Made by a program: the position numbers and the translations under genes. From Janthinobacterium sp. GW458P (lineage in GTDB: Bacteria; Pseudomonadota; Gammaproteobacteria; Burkholderiales; Burkholderiaceae_D), in the NCBI RefSeq assembly GCF_002127585.1, contig NZ_NEGZ01000032.1, positions 1 through 45,689 on the forward strand: a DNA stretch of 45,689 nt, written 5' to 3'. The notes under the pieces were generated by a model. That model searched no databases, was not told the origin of the DNA, and was given only the letters and a program-made list of their open reading frames with translations. Below are positions 1-7,541 of this stretch, piece after piece. How positions within the stretch are numbered: the stretch's first letter is position 1; the number at the start of each line of letters is the position of its first letter.

Positions 1-417
1 GGCGCCGCACCCGGCGCTGCAGCACCCGTTGCCGCCGCGCCCGCCGCCGCGGAAACGGCAGGCGTGCCCCTGATCGACCATCCCGACGCCTTGCGCGGCG
101 GCTCGTTCACGGGCGACGCCATGCCGCCCGAAGTGGCCGGCATTCCTTTCCTGCCCTTCGATTACCTGCGCACCGTCGGCGGCATCTCGCCGCCGGCCGG
201 CACGGGCGGCAGCGGCGGCGCTGGCGGCTTGCCGCCCGGTTCGGCGGGCAGCAGCATCATCGTGCCGCCCACCGTGACCCTGCCCACCTTGCCGCCCACC
301 GGCCCGAATGTCTTGCCGGCCGTGCCGGAACCGGACACCTGGGCCATGCTGCTGGCGGGACTGGCGCTGACGGCCTTCGGCGCCAGCAAACACCGTGCCG
401 GCAAGCATGCCGCCTGA
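1..417 (+). CDS. PEP-CTERM sorting domain protein, 3' part only
   Basis: The frame is open from the first base, so the true start lies to the left; the gtg at 64 is internal. The visible 138 residues are rich in Ala, Pro and Gly, then end in VPEPDTWAMLLAGLAL followed by a short basic tail (KHRAGKH). That is the PEP-CTERM layout: VPEP motif, one membrane helix, positive tail. PEP-CTERM proteins are exported and processed by an exosortase, usually in exopolysaccharide-producing Gram-negative bacteria. The mature part has no domain I recognise. Family membership is clear from the C-terminus; function is unknown. Confidence 0.85.
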   Translation, partial: GAAPGAAAPVAAAPAAAETAGVPLIDHPDALRGGSFTGDAMPPEVAGIPFLPFDYLRTVGGISPPAGTGGSGGAGGLPPGSAGSSIIVPPTVTLPTLPPTGPNVLPAVPEPDTWAMLLAGLALTAFGASKHRAGKHAA

Positions 418-419
418 GG

Positions 420-714
420 CCTGGCCACCTCGATACCGTCAATGCCCTGGCCGCCAGCCAGCCTTTGTGTCCTGCGCCGGGCACGGCGCCGCGCCTGGCG
501 GCGGAGTTGATGAATCTGGTGAAAAACGTGCGGATCGCCGCTGCCGTGCAGCGCGGGCAAGGGCAGGCCGCCGAGGCCGAGGCCCGGTGCGCCGCCGTGC
601 TGGCCGGCCTGGCGCATGACGCCATGCGCGCCGGCGCGGCGCAGGCTCGATGCGCCCGGCAGCATCACCGCTGCAATCGTCAAGCGCCAGATGGACGAGG
701 AAGCACAGGCCTAG
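420..714 (+). pseudogene. possible remnant of a small gene, frameshifted
   Basis: This stretch between the PEP-CTERM gene and rmuC has no intact gene. One frame from 420 reads like coding sequence (LDTVNALAASQPLCPAPGTA, then AAELMNLVKNVR) and continues to about 650. Sense then seems to move to another frame that ends VKRQMDEEAQA at the tag at 712-714. No credible start codon or ribosome site precedes it. The first part faintly recalls small secreted Rap1a/Tai-type proteins, with a Cys followed by a Leu/Val-rich helix, but that is only an impression. It could be a decayed gene or chance open frame in GC-rich DNA. Confidence 0.3.
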
Positions 715-741
715 CCGGCCGCGACGGCGAACATGACGTGC

Positions 742-2127
742 CTATTCGCCGTCCGCCTCGGCGGACAGCCCCGCATCGGCCGCGCCCAGCAGCAAGGCGG
801 CCGCCTCGCCGGGCAAGGCTTCCACGGATTTGAGCTTGCGCGCCATCTGCCGGCTGCGCACTTCCGCGCTTTCGATATTCTTCGCCGCCCGCTCCAGGGT
901 CAGCTTGGTTTGCGCCAGCACGTCGCCGAACTTGCCGAATTCCGTCTTGACGGCGCCCAGCACCTGCCACACTTCGGACGAGCGCTTTTCCAGCGCCAGG
1001 GTGCGAAAACCCATCTGCAGGCTGTTGAGCAAGGCTGTCAGGGTGGACGGTCCGGCGATGCTGACCCGGTGCACGCGCTGCAATTCGTCGGCCAGGCCCG
1101 GCCGGCGCAGCACTTCCGCATATAAACCTTCCGTGGGCAGGAAGAGGATGGCAAAGTCGGTGGTCTGCGGCGGCGCCAGGTATTTCTCGGCGATGGTCTT
1201 CGCCTCGCCCCGCACGGCCCGTTCCAGCTCGCGTCCGGCCTGGGCCACGCCGTCGGCGTCGGCCCGCTCGGCCGCCTCGACCAGGCGCTCGTACTGTTCT
1301 TTCGGGAATTTCGCGTCGATCGGCATCCACACGGGCGCGCCGCCTTCGACCATGCCCGGCAGCTTCAGGGCGAACTCCACGCGCGCGCCGGTCCCAGGCA
1401 CCGTTTCCACGTTCTTCGCATACTGGTCGACAGTGAGTACCTGCTCCAGCAGCATTTCCAGCTGCACTTCGCCCCACGTGCCCCGCGTCTTGACGTTGGT
1501 GAGCACCCGCTTCAAATCGCCCACGCCCAGCGCCAGCTGCTGCATCTCGCCGAGGCCCTGGTGGACTTTTTCGAGCCGCTCCGACACTTGCTGGAACGAG
1601 GCGGAAAGGCGCGTTTCCAGCGTCGCGTGCAGCTTTTCATCGACCGTCTTGCGCATTTCTTCCAGGCGCGCGCCATTGTCGGCCTGCAAGTCGCGGATCT
1701 TGTTTTCCAGCGTGGCGCGCACTTCCAGCATGCGCTGGGCATTCGATTCCGTCAGCTGGGACAAGGTTTGATTCGTGCTGTCGGCAAAGCGCGCCAGGCT
1801 TTGCGCCTGTTCCTCGCGCCCCACTTTCCCCTGCGCCTGCATCTGCGTGCGCAGGCTGTCGAGCTGCTGCAGGGTTGCCGCCTGGAATTGCGCCAGGCCG
1901 GCCGCCAGGTCTTGCCGCGTGGCCTGCGCCGACGCCTGCAATTGCAGCCGCACTTCGCGCTCGACCCGGTCGATGCGTTCCAGGCTTTGCTGCTGGTGCT
2001 GCTGCACCAGCGCCAGCGTGGTGGCGCCATCGCCGGCCGCGCCACGGGGGCGCAGCAGCAGCAAGAGCAACAGGACGATGGCGGCGATGGCGGCGCCCAG
2101 CAGGCTGTAGAACTCGATAGGGCTCAT
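742..2127 (-). CDS. rmuC: DNA recombination protein RmuC
   Basis: The 461-residue product starts at the ATG at 2127 (MSPIEFYSLL), because the membrane helix of the family follows at once (about residues 8-26). A longer open frame upstream is low-complexity and overlaps the globin gene. Residues about 40-210 are Gln/Glu/Arg-rich coiled coil. The conserved RmuC domain follows, with TRGTWGEVQLEMLLEQVL and PIDAKFPKEQYERL. RmuC proteins have a nuclease-like fold and limit inversions at short inverted repeats in E. coli; the biochemical role is not settled. The gene begins 5 nt after the globin stop and is probably co-transcribed with it. Confidence 0.93.
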   Translation of the reverse strand: MSPIEFYSLLGAAIAAIVLLLLLLLRPRGAAGDGATTLALVQQHQQQSLERIDRVEREVRLQLQASAQATRQDLAAGLAQFQAATLQQLDSLRTQMQAQGKVGREEQAQSLARFADSTNQTLSQLTESNAQRMLEVRATLENKIRDLQADNGARLEEMRKTVDEKLHATLETRLSASFQQVSERLEKVHQGLGEMQQLALGVGDLKRVLTNVKTRGTWGEVQLEMLLEQVLTVDQYAKNVETVPGTGARVEFALKLPGMVEGGAPVWMPIDAKFPKEQYERLVEAAERADADGVAQAGRELERAVRGEAKTIAEKYLAPPQTTDFAILFLPTEGLYAEVLRRPGLADELQRVHRVSIAGPSTLTALLNSLQMGFRTLALEKRSSEVWQVLGAVKTEFGKFGDVLAQTKLTLERAAKNIESAEVRSRQMARKLKSVEALPGEAAALLLGAADAGLSAEADGE

Positions 2128-2132
2128 GGGTA

Positions 2133-2528
2133 TCAGTCCGGTTTGTTGCGCATCCAGTCGGCCGTCTGGTAGAACGATTCCATCAGGCGCACGCGCAGGG
2201 ATTCTTCGATGCCCGTGTCTTCCATGGCCCAGGCCATGGCCCGCAGCCACTGGTCGCGCTCGCTGGTGCCGATGGCGTAGGGCAAATGACGGGCGCGCAG
2301 GCGCGGGTGGCCGAATTTCTCAATATACAAATCCGGCCCGCCCATCCAGCCCGTGAGGAAGAAATACAGCTTGTCGCGCGAACCGTCCGTCGAGGGCGGA
2401 TGCATGACGCGGATGCCGGCGAACTCGGCTTCGAGCTCCATCAGATCATAAAAACGGTCGACCATCTCGCGCAGCACGGGGGCGCCGCCGATGGTCTCGT
2501 ACAGGGTGGGGGCAGTGGTATCGGTCAT
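2133..2528 (-). CDS. group II truncated hemoglobin (GlbO type)
   Basis: The 131-residue protein starts at the ATG at 2528 (MTDTTAPTLYETIGG); the frame is open further up but that part is Ala-rich and non-conserved. LYETIGG, the heme-pocket segment YIEKFGHPRLRARHLPYAIG and the following RDQWLRAMAWAM match the trHbO family, with proximal His in the RxRH segment and the conserved Trp late in the fold. These proteins bind O2 or NO and are linked to redox or nitrosative stress. It stands upstream of rmuC, 5 nt apart, and diverges from the MFS gene at 2661. Confidence 0.9.
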   Translation of the reverse strand: MTDTTAPTLYETIGGAPVLREMVDRFYDLMELEAEFAGIRVMHPPSTDGSRDKLYFFLTGWMGGPDLYIEKFGHPRLRARHLPYAIGTSERDQWLRAMAWAMEDTGIEESLRVRLMESFYQTADWMRNKPD

Positions 2529-2601
2529 GGCCGCCATGATAGCGCAAGCGCCGGCGCGCCATGCGGCACTGGCACTCCCTGCCACAATAAATGGCAATAT
2601 A

Positions 2602-2632
2602 CTTGACCACTCAAGCTTTTATCAACTACCAT
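2602..2632 (+). promoter_or_regulatory. MFS gene promoter with overlapping palindrome
   Basis: TTGACC (2603-2608), an 18-nt spacer and TACCAT (2627-2632) form a plausible sigma-70 promoter. A perfect 5-bp palindrome, CTTGA-CCAC-TCAAG (2602-2615), covers the -35 box. This placement puts the ATG at 2631 inside the -10 region and so favours the start at 2661. A regulator, perhaps the MarR protein encoded 1.7 kb downstream, could bind here; that link is inference. Confidence 0.4.
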
Positions 2633-2660
2633 GCAATTTTTAAACACGGAAAAGACCAAT

Positions 2661-3926
2661 ATGCCAAGCGCCACAGACACCGATTTGCTGAGCAATACCA
2701 ACTTCCGCTGGCTGCTGGGCGGCGGCCTCGTTTCCATGCTGGGCGACCAGTTCAGCCTGCTGGCCCTGCCCTGGCTCGTGCTCAGCCTGACGGGCGATAG
2801 CCTCAGCCTGGGCATCGCCGTCGCCCTGATGGGCGCGCCGCGCGCCGTACTCATCTTGCTCGGCGGCACCATCGCCGACCGTTACTCGCCCGGCCGCGTG
2901 ATGCTGCTGAGCAAATATGCGAACGCCGCCATCCTGCTGCTGCTGGCGGGACTGCTGATGCTGGACCACGCCAGCCTGGCGCTCGCGTATGCGGCCGCGC
3001 TGGCACTGGGCATCGCATCCGCCTTCGGCATCCCGGCCGGCACAGCCATCCTGCCGCAAGCCGTGCCAGCATCATCGTTGCAGAAAGCCAATGGCTTGCA
3101 GATGGGTGTGCGCCAGTTGTCCCTGCTGGCCGGGCCGCTGCTGGCGGCGCTCGTGCTGGGCGCCCGCGATGGCGGGCAGCAAACCAGCATGACGGCGCTG
3201 GCCGCCGCCTTCGCCATCGATGCGCTGACGTTTGTGTTTTCCGCCTGGACCTTGCGCCAAGTCAAGCTGCGGCCCCGGGCAGCGGCCGCAGCGCAGGGCA
3301 TGTGGCGCGACCTGGCGGCGGGCCTGGCCATGGTGTGGCGCGACCGTCCCTTGCGCAGCTGCTATGCGTACTGGGCGGTGGTGGCCTTCTTCGTCATGGG
3401 TCCGCTGCAAGTGGCCTTGCCCGTGCTGGCCAGCGAGCGCCTGCATGGCGCCCCGGCGCTCGGTTTGCTGATGGGCGCGCATGGCGCGGGCACCCTGGCC
3501 GGCATGCTGGCCTCCAGCCTGGGCGGCGCCTGGCTGCGCCGCCATTTCGGCGCCGTCCTGCTGGCCGCCGACGCTGTCGTGGCTTGCCTGCTGATGGCGC
3601 TGGGACAAATCAGCACGGCCTGGCACGGCGCGGCCCTGCTGGCCGTCACGGGCCTGCTGTCCGGTTACTTGCAGGTCGTCATCTTTACGTGGATACAGCG
3701 GCGCGTAGCGCCCGCCATGCTGGGCCGCGCGATGGCCTTGTTCATGGGTATCTTCCTGGGCCTGGCGCCCCTGTCGGCCGCGGCCACGGGCGCGCTGCTG
3801 CGCCACCTGAGCGTGGGCGAACTGTTTTGCGGCGGCGGCGCCCTGCTGCTGGCCGCCGCCGTGGCCGCCGCCCTGCTGACCGACATTCCCCGCATCGCGG
3901 GCAGCCCTTCCGTATCGTCACATTGA
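2661..3926 (+). CDS. MFS transporter, drug/siderophore exporter type
   Basis: The 421-residue integral membrane protein has about 12 hydrophobic segments. It starts NFRWLLGGGLVSMLGDQFSLLALPWLVL, typical of the MFS_3/EntS-like group of exporters. The cytoplasmic loop between helices 2 and 3 has GGTIADRYSPGRVM, the MFS motif A region. The ATG at 2661 is preferred over the one at 2631 because GGAAAAG lies 6 nt before it and the likely promoter overlaps 2631. Substrate cannot be told. A GIY-YIG-like gene and a MarR regulator follow on the same strand. Confidence 0.85.
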   Translation: MPSATDTDLLSNTNFRWLLGGGLVSMLGDQFSLLALPWLVLSLTGDSLSLGIAVALMGAPRAVLILLGGTIADRYSPGRVMLLSKYANAAILLLLAGLLMLDHASLALAYAAALALGIASAFGIPAGTAILPQAVPASSLQKANGLQMGVRQLSLLAGPLLAALVLGARDGGQQTSMTALAAAFAIDALTFVFSAWTLRQVKLRPRAAAAAQGMWRDLAAGLAMVWRDRPLRSCYAYWAVVAFFVMGPLQVALPVLASERLHGAPALGLLMGAHGAGTLAGMLASSLGGAWLRRHFGAVLLAADAVVACLLMALGQISTAWHGAALLAVTGLLSGYLQVVIFTWIQRRVAPAMLGRAMALFMGIFLGLAPLSAAATGALLRHLSVGELFCGGGALLLAAAVAAALLTDIPRIAGSPSVSSH

Positions 3927-3938
3927 GAAAGTTCTACC

Positions 3939-4286
3939 ATGGATAAAACACGACAAGCGGCCCTGAAAGCGGCTTACCGGCAACAGGCGCCCGCGCTGGG
4001 CATCATCGCGCTGTGCCACCTGCCCAGCGGGCGCACCCTGCTCGAACGCAGCCGCAACGCCCCTGGCGCGCTGAACCGCCACCGCTTCGAACTCACGCTG
4101 GGCACGCACCGCAACGCCCGCCTGCAGGCGGACTGGCGGCGCGACGGCGAAGCGGCCTTCCGCTGCGAGCTGCTCGACGCCGTCACGGTGCCCGACGATC
4201 CCGCCTTCGATGCGGATGCCGAGCTGGCCGCCCTGCTGGCGTTGCACCTGGAACAACTGCAGGAGCGGGGGCTGGCCCTGTATTGA
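3939..4286 (+). CDS. GIY-YIG nuclease-like small protein
   Basis: The 115-residue protein resembles a group of short GIY-YIG-related proteins that begin with Lys-rich MDK..LKxxY, then a GIxxL strand, an R-S/N stretch and an NRHRFEL helix, and end in a Leu-rich acidic helix. Here GIIALCHLPSGRTLLERS would be the GIY-YIG strand region, but the second Tyr motif is altered (ALCHL) and catalytic residues are not obvious. It may be a non-catalytic member. It lies 12 nt after the MFS gene and is probably co-transcribed. Function unknown. Confidence 0.6.
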   Translation: MDKTRQAALKAAYRQQAPALGIIALCHLPSGRTLLERSRNAPGALNRHRFELTLGTHRNARLQADWRRDGEAAFRCELLDAVTVPDDPAFDADAELAALLALHLEQLQERGLALY

Positions 4287-4343
4287 GCCGCCATGCTTTA
4301 CACTTGCGCACTCACGCACTGCGCAGCCAACATAAAGAAAACC

Positions 4344-4811
4344 ATGACCGATAATACTTCCCCGCCGCCGGACGGCGCCAGCGCGCTGGATTTCTGCCTG
4401 CGCCTGGCGCGCGCCCAGGCGCTCATCGTGCGCCGCTTCGACAGCATCCTGGGCAATCTGCATGGCCTGAGCTTTGCCGACTATCAATTGCTGTACCACT
4501 TGCAGCGGGCGCCCGGCGGCCGCCTGCGCCGCATCGACCTGGCCGAACGCCTGGCGCTGACGGCGTCCGGCATCACGCGCTCGCTGATGCCGCTGGAAAA
4601 AATCGGCCTGGTGGCGCGCCAGGCCGATGCGCGCGATGCCCGCGTCGGCTACGCCGTCATCACCGGGGCAGGACAGGCGCTGCTGATCAATGCCGATGCG
4701 ACGGCGCAGGCGCTGGGCCAGGAATTGCTGGGCAGCGCCAGCGCGCAACAGCTGGCGCCCCTGTCCCTGCTGCTGGCCGGCATCGCCGGCAGCCAGCCCG
4801 CCCACGGCTGA
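4344..4811 (+). CDS. MarR family transcriptional regulator
   Basis: The 155-residue protein has a MarR winged helix: LSFADYQLLYHLQRAPGG, RIDLAERLALTASGITRSL as recognition helix and LEKIGLVARQADARDARV as the wing. A start at 4293 is possible in frame but would add 17 residues rich in Cys and His with no family match; 4344 (MTDNTSPPPDG) is preferred. MarR proteins bind palindromes near promoters and respond to small ligands. The MFS gene upstream on the same strand suggests control of efflux. It converges on jqsA with only 10 nt between stops. Confidence 0.82.
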   Translation: MTDNTSPPPDGASALDFCLRLARAQALIVRRFDSILGNLHGLSFADYQLLYHLQRAPGGRLRRIDLAERLALTASGITRSLMPLEKIGLVARQADARDARVGYAVITGAGQALLINADATAQALGQELLGSASAQQLAPLSLLLAGIAGSQPAHG

Positions 4812-4821
4812 CACACGCCAC

Positions 4822-6066
4822 TTACACCAGCGCCAGCTTGCGCAGGCGCCGCGTCGATGGCCAGCGCGCCATGCCCGTCTCGTCGCGGATGGCGGCGCAG
4901 GCGGCCAGCACGCGGACGCACTCATCCTCGCGCAAGCCCGCATTCAGGGTCAGGCGCACCAGCGAACGGTTCTTCGGCGTGGCCGGCGCGCAGAAGACGG
5001 CGCCGTAGATGCCGTGCCGTTCCAGCGCCTTGCGCAGTGTCAAGGTATCGGGTTCGCTGCCCGCCTCCAGCGCGATGATCTGCTCGGTGCCGTCGCTGAC
5101 GTTGTAGCCGAGATCCGTCAGCCCCTGGCGCAGCCGCACGCTGTGGCGGCGCAGGGCGGCGCGGCGGGCGTCGGCGGCGCGGATGAAGTCGAGCGCCGCG
5201 TCGAACCAGGCCAGCTCGTGTTCGAGCAGGCAGGAACTGAAGATGGCGGGCCGCGAGGCGGACAGGAAGTAGCCCTTGAAGCGGGCCGAACAGGTGATCA
5301 GCCCGGCCCGGCCCGCGAAGGCCTTGGCCAGCGAGGCCGTGCGGAAATGCACCCTGTCGGCCAGGCCCAGCTCCGCCACCAGCCCCGCGCCCTGCGGCCC
5401 GTGCGTGCCCAGCGAATGCGATTCGTCGACGATCAGCATGCTGCCGCTGCGCTCGGCGATCGCCACCATGTCCGACAGCGGCGCCACGCTGCCATTCGTG
5501 CTGTATAGCGCGTCGACGACGATGATGCCGGGGCCATGCTTGTCGAGCTGGCGCTGCAGGTGCGCGCCATCGTTATGCAGGAAGGCCACGGGCATGGCTT
5601 GCGCCGACTGCACCCCCTCCCACAGCGAAGCGTGCGCCTGCATGTCCAGGTAGACGGGCACGCCGGGCCCGGCCAGGCTTTGCAGCAAGCCCACGTTGGC
5701 GGCCCAGCCCGACTGGGCCAGCACGCACGCTTCGCTGCCGAGAAACGCCGCGAGTTTATGTTCTAGGCGGTGCTGGCGGCTGCCTTCCTGCAGGAACACG
5801 GACGACATCAGCATGGCGCCGCCGCCCTGCAGGACGCGCGCCTGGGCCGCCAGCAGCGCCGCCTCGCCAGCGATATTCAGGTAATCGTTACCCGCCAGCA
5901 CGACTGCGCCGGCCGGCATGGCTTGCCATTCGTGCAAGTGCTCTCCGCCAAGCAGCTTTTCGATGCGCTCGACATAATGGTCATCCATGCGCGCGCACAC
6001 GAAGGCGGGCAGCTGCCGTTCGGCGGGAATGACGGGGGATGGCAGGGGAAAAAGGGCGTTTGGCAT
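4822..6066 (-). CDS. jqsA: alpha-hydroxyketone autoinducer synthase (CqsA/LqsA family, JqsA)
   Basis: The 414-residue enzyme is a fold-type I PLP enzyme of the 8-amino-7-oxononanoate synthase superfamily. The PLP Lys is K248 in SLAKAFAGRAG, the cofactor Asp/His lie in DESHSLGTHGPQGAG (214-228), and H145 in QAHASLWEG stacks on the ring. The N-terminal part (MDDHYVERIEKLLGGEH) and SSVFLQEGSRQHRLE are typical of CqsA/LqsA rather than BioF. The family joins an acyl-CoA with an amino acid or SAM-derived donor to make CAI-1/LAI-1-type signals. Start at 6066 has AGGAG 5 nt upstream. Divergent from jqsS-jqsR, which encode the matching receptor pathway; no biotin genes nearby. Confidence 0.9.
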   Translation of the reverse strand: MPNALFPLPSPVIPAERQLPAFVCARMDDHYVERIEKLLGGEHLHEWQAMPAGAVVLAGNDYLNIAGEAALLAAQARVLQGGGAMLMSSVFLQEGSRQHRLEHKLAAFLGSEACVLAQSGWAANVGLLQSLAGPGVPVYLDMQAHASLWEGVQSAQAMPVAFLHNDGAHLQRQLDKHGPGIIVVDALYSTNGSVAPLSDMVAIAERSGSMLIVDESHSLGTHGPQGAGLVAELGLADRVHFRTASLAKAFAGRAGLITCSARFKGYFLSASRPAIFSSCLLEHELAWFDAALDFIRAADARRAALRRHSVRLRQGLTDLGYNVSDGTEQIIALEAGSEPDTLTLRKALERHGIYGAVFCAPATPKNRSLVRLTLNAGLREDECVRVLAACAAIRDETGMARWPSTRRLRKLALV

Positions 6067-6215
6067 GAGGGCTCCTGATTGGTTGCGGTGGGAACTACCG
6101 CGTCCAACATGCGCGAGCCATCCGGCAAGAGATTGATCCATCTCAACAGTTATGACGATATGCCTCTTTTATTGCGGGAACACGCCGATCATGTTGCATT
6201 GATACGCCTCAACGA
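6067..6215. promoter_or_regulatory. jqsA/jqsS divergent promoter region
   Basis: This 149-bp space separates the divergent starts and must hold both promoters. It is more AT-rich around 6140-6200 than its surroundings. An inverted repeat GAGAT-N6-ATCTC lies at 6129-6144. I could not place convincing -35/-10 pairs, and no LuxR-type lux box is visible. Confidence 0.5.
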
Positions 6216-7538
6216 ATGTGTCCCCCTACCATGATGCACCTGCGGTCCGCCTCCGGAAAACGCTGGCAAGGCAAGCTGCTCCAGCCTTTCCTGCATTTCC
6301 ACGACACCATCGAACACGCGCCGGTACGCCGCACCCAGGTGCGCACCCTGGCCGTCATCGGCGCCCTCGGCATGCCCCTGTATTACTGGCTGTGGCAGCA
6401 TGTCTTCCCGCAGGAGTACGAGTCGCCGCTGCTGCGCGGCGTGGCGGCGCTGCTGTTCCTGCCCGCCCTGTGGCCGGGGCGCTTCAGCAATACCTGGTTC
6501 AGCGTCTATCTGTTCCTGGGGCTGACGTTCGAGCTGCCCTTCTTCTTCACGTATATGTTCCTGATGAACCACGCCTCGGTCCTGTGGGTGCATTCGCTGC
6601 TGGTGGCCCTGATCGTGCTGTTTCATTTCGACGCCCGCATCGCCATGCTGGCCTACCTGAGCGGCACCTTGCTGGCCTGCCTGGCCTTTGCCGTGCGCGG
6701 CGATCCGGCAGTCATGCTCAGCCGCGAAGTCTTGCAGCAGCTGCCCGTGCACTGGTTCACGATTGCCGTCCTGTCCGTCGTCAAGGTGGGGCGCCACGTG
6801 GGCGCGCAGGAAAAGCTGGCGGGCCTGGCGGCCGGCCTGGGCAGCGTGGCGCACGAATTGCGCACGCCGCTCGTCAGCGTCGAGGCGAATGTGCGCGGCC
6901 TGCAGCGCAGCGCCGCCGCCCTGCAAGCGGACGCGGCCAGCCAGGACGCACTGGCGCGTATCCAGTTCGAAGTGCGCCATATGCACCACATGATCGATCT
7001 GTTCCTGCTCAGCGCCAGCACCGTCAACCGCAAGCTGGAAGCGAACGAAACGGTGGCCATGCAGGACAGCGTCGCCACCATGCTGCGCCGCTATCCGTTC
7101 ACCAGCGCGGCGCAGCGCGACCTGGTCAAGGTCGATGTGCGGGCCGACTTCACCTTTGACGGACAGTCCGAGCTGTGCGCGGCGATTTTGCTGAATTTGC
7201 TGCGCAATGCCCTGAAAGGCATCCAGCGGGCCGGCAAGGGCCGCGTGCGCATCATCGTCGACGGCGCGCGGCCCGTGCCGCGCCTGCTGTTCATCGACAC
7301 GGGCTGCGGCATCGCAGCCAGCCGCCTGCCGCTGATCTTCGACCGCTTCTACTCCTATCCGGCGCACAACGGCAGCGGCATCGGCCTGGCCCTGTGCCTG
7401 CAGATCATGCAAGCCTGGCATGCGCGCATCCGCTGCGTGGCGCGCGAAAACGCCTATGCCATCTTCGTGCTGGAGTTTCCGCACCCCGTGTCCACGCCCA
7501 GGTCCAGCCGTTTTCCATCCATCCACCGCGCGAGGTGA
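6216..7538 (+). CDS. jqsS: membrane sensor histidine kinase of the JQS/LQS quorum-sensing system
   Basis: The 440-residue protein has five or six membrane segments between about residues 43 and 190 and little periplasmic sequence, like CqsS and LqsS. A kinase core follows: H-box SVAHELRTPLVSVE with H213 as phosphorylation site, N-box LLNLLRNALKGI (N331), G1 DTGCGI (361-366), F-box FDRFYS and G2 GSGIGLAL (386-393). Starts at 6231 or 6234 are also possible. It should detect the ketone made by JqsA and phosphorylate or dephosphorylate JqsR, whose gene starts 3 nt after its stop. No receiver domain is fused, which matches LqsS rather than Vibrio CqsS. Confidence 0.88.
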   Translation: MCPPTMMHLRSASGKRWQGKLLQPFLHFHDTIEHAPVRRTQVRTLAVIGALGMPLYYWLWQHVFPQEYESPLLRGVAALLFLPALWPGRFSNTWFSVYLFLGLTFELPFFFTYMFLMNHASVLWVHSLLVALIVLFHFDARIAMLAYLSGTLLACLAFAVRGDPAVMLSREVLQQLPVHWFTIAVLSVVKVGRHVGAQEKLAGLAAGLGSVAHELRTPLVSVEANVRGLQRSAAALQADAASQDALARIQFEVRHMHHMIDLFLLSASTVNRKLEANETVAMQDSVATMLRRYPFTSAAQRDLVKVDVRADFTFDGQSELCAAILLNLLRNALKGIQRAGKGRVRIIVDGARPVPRLLFIDTGCGIAASRLPLIFDRFYSYPAHNGSGIGLALCLQIMQAWHARIRCVARENAYAIFVLEFPHPVSTPRSSRFPSIHRAR

Positions 7539-7541
7539 CGC

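Noticed and set aside
6067..6215. LuxR-type lux box at the jqs locus
   Set aside because: No 20-bp dyad with CTG...CAG ends is present, and ketone systems signal through a kinase, not LuxR.
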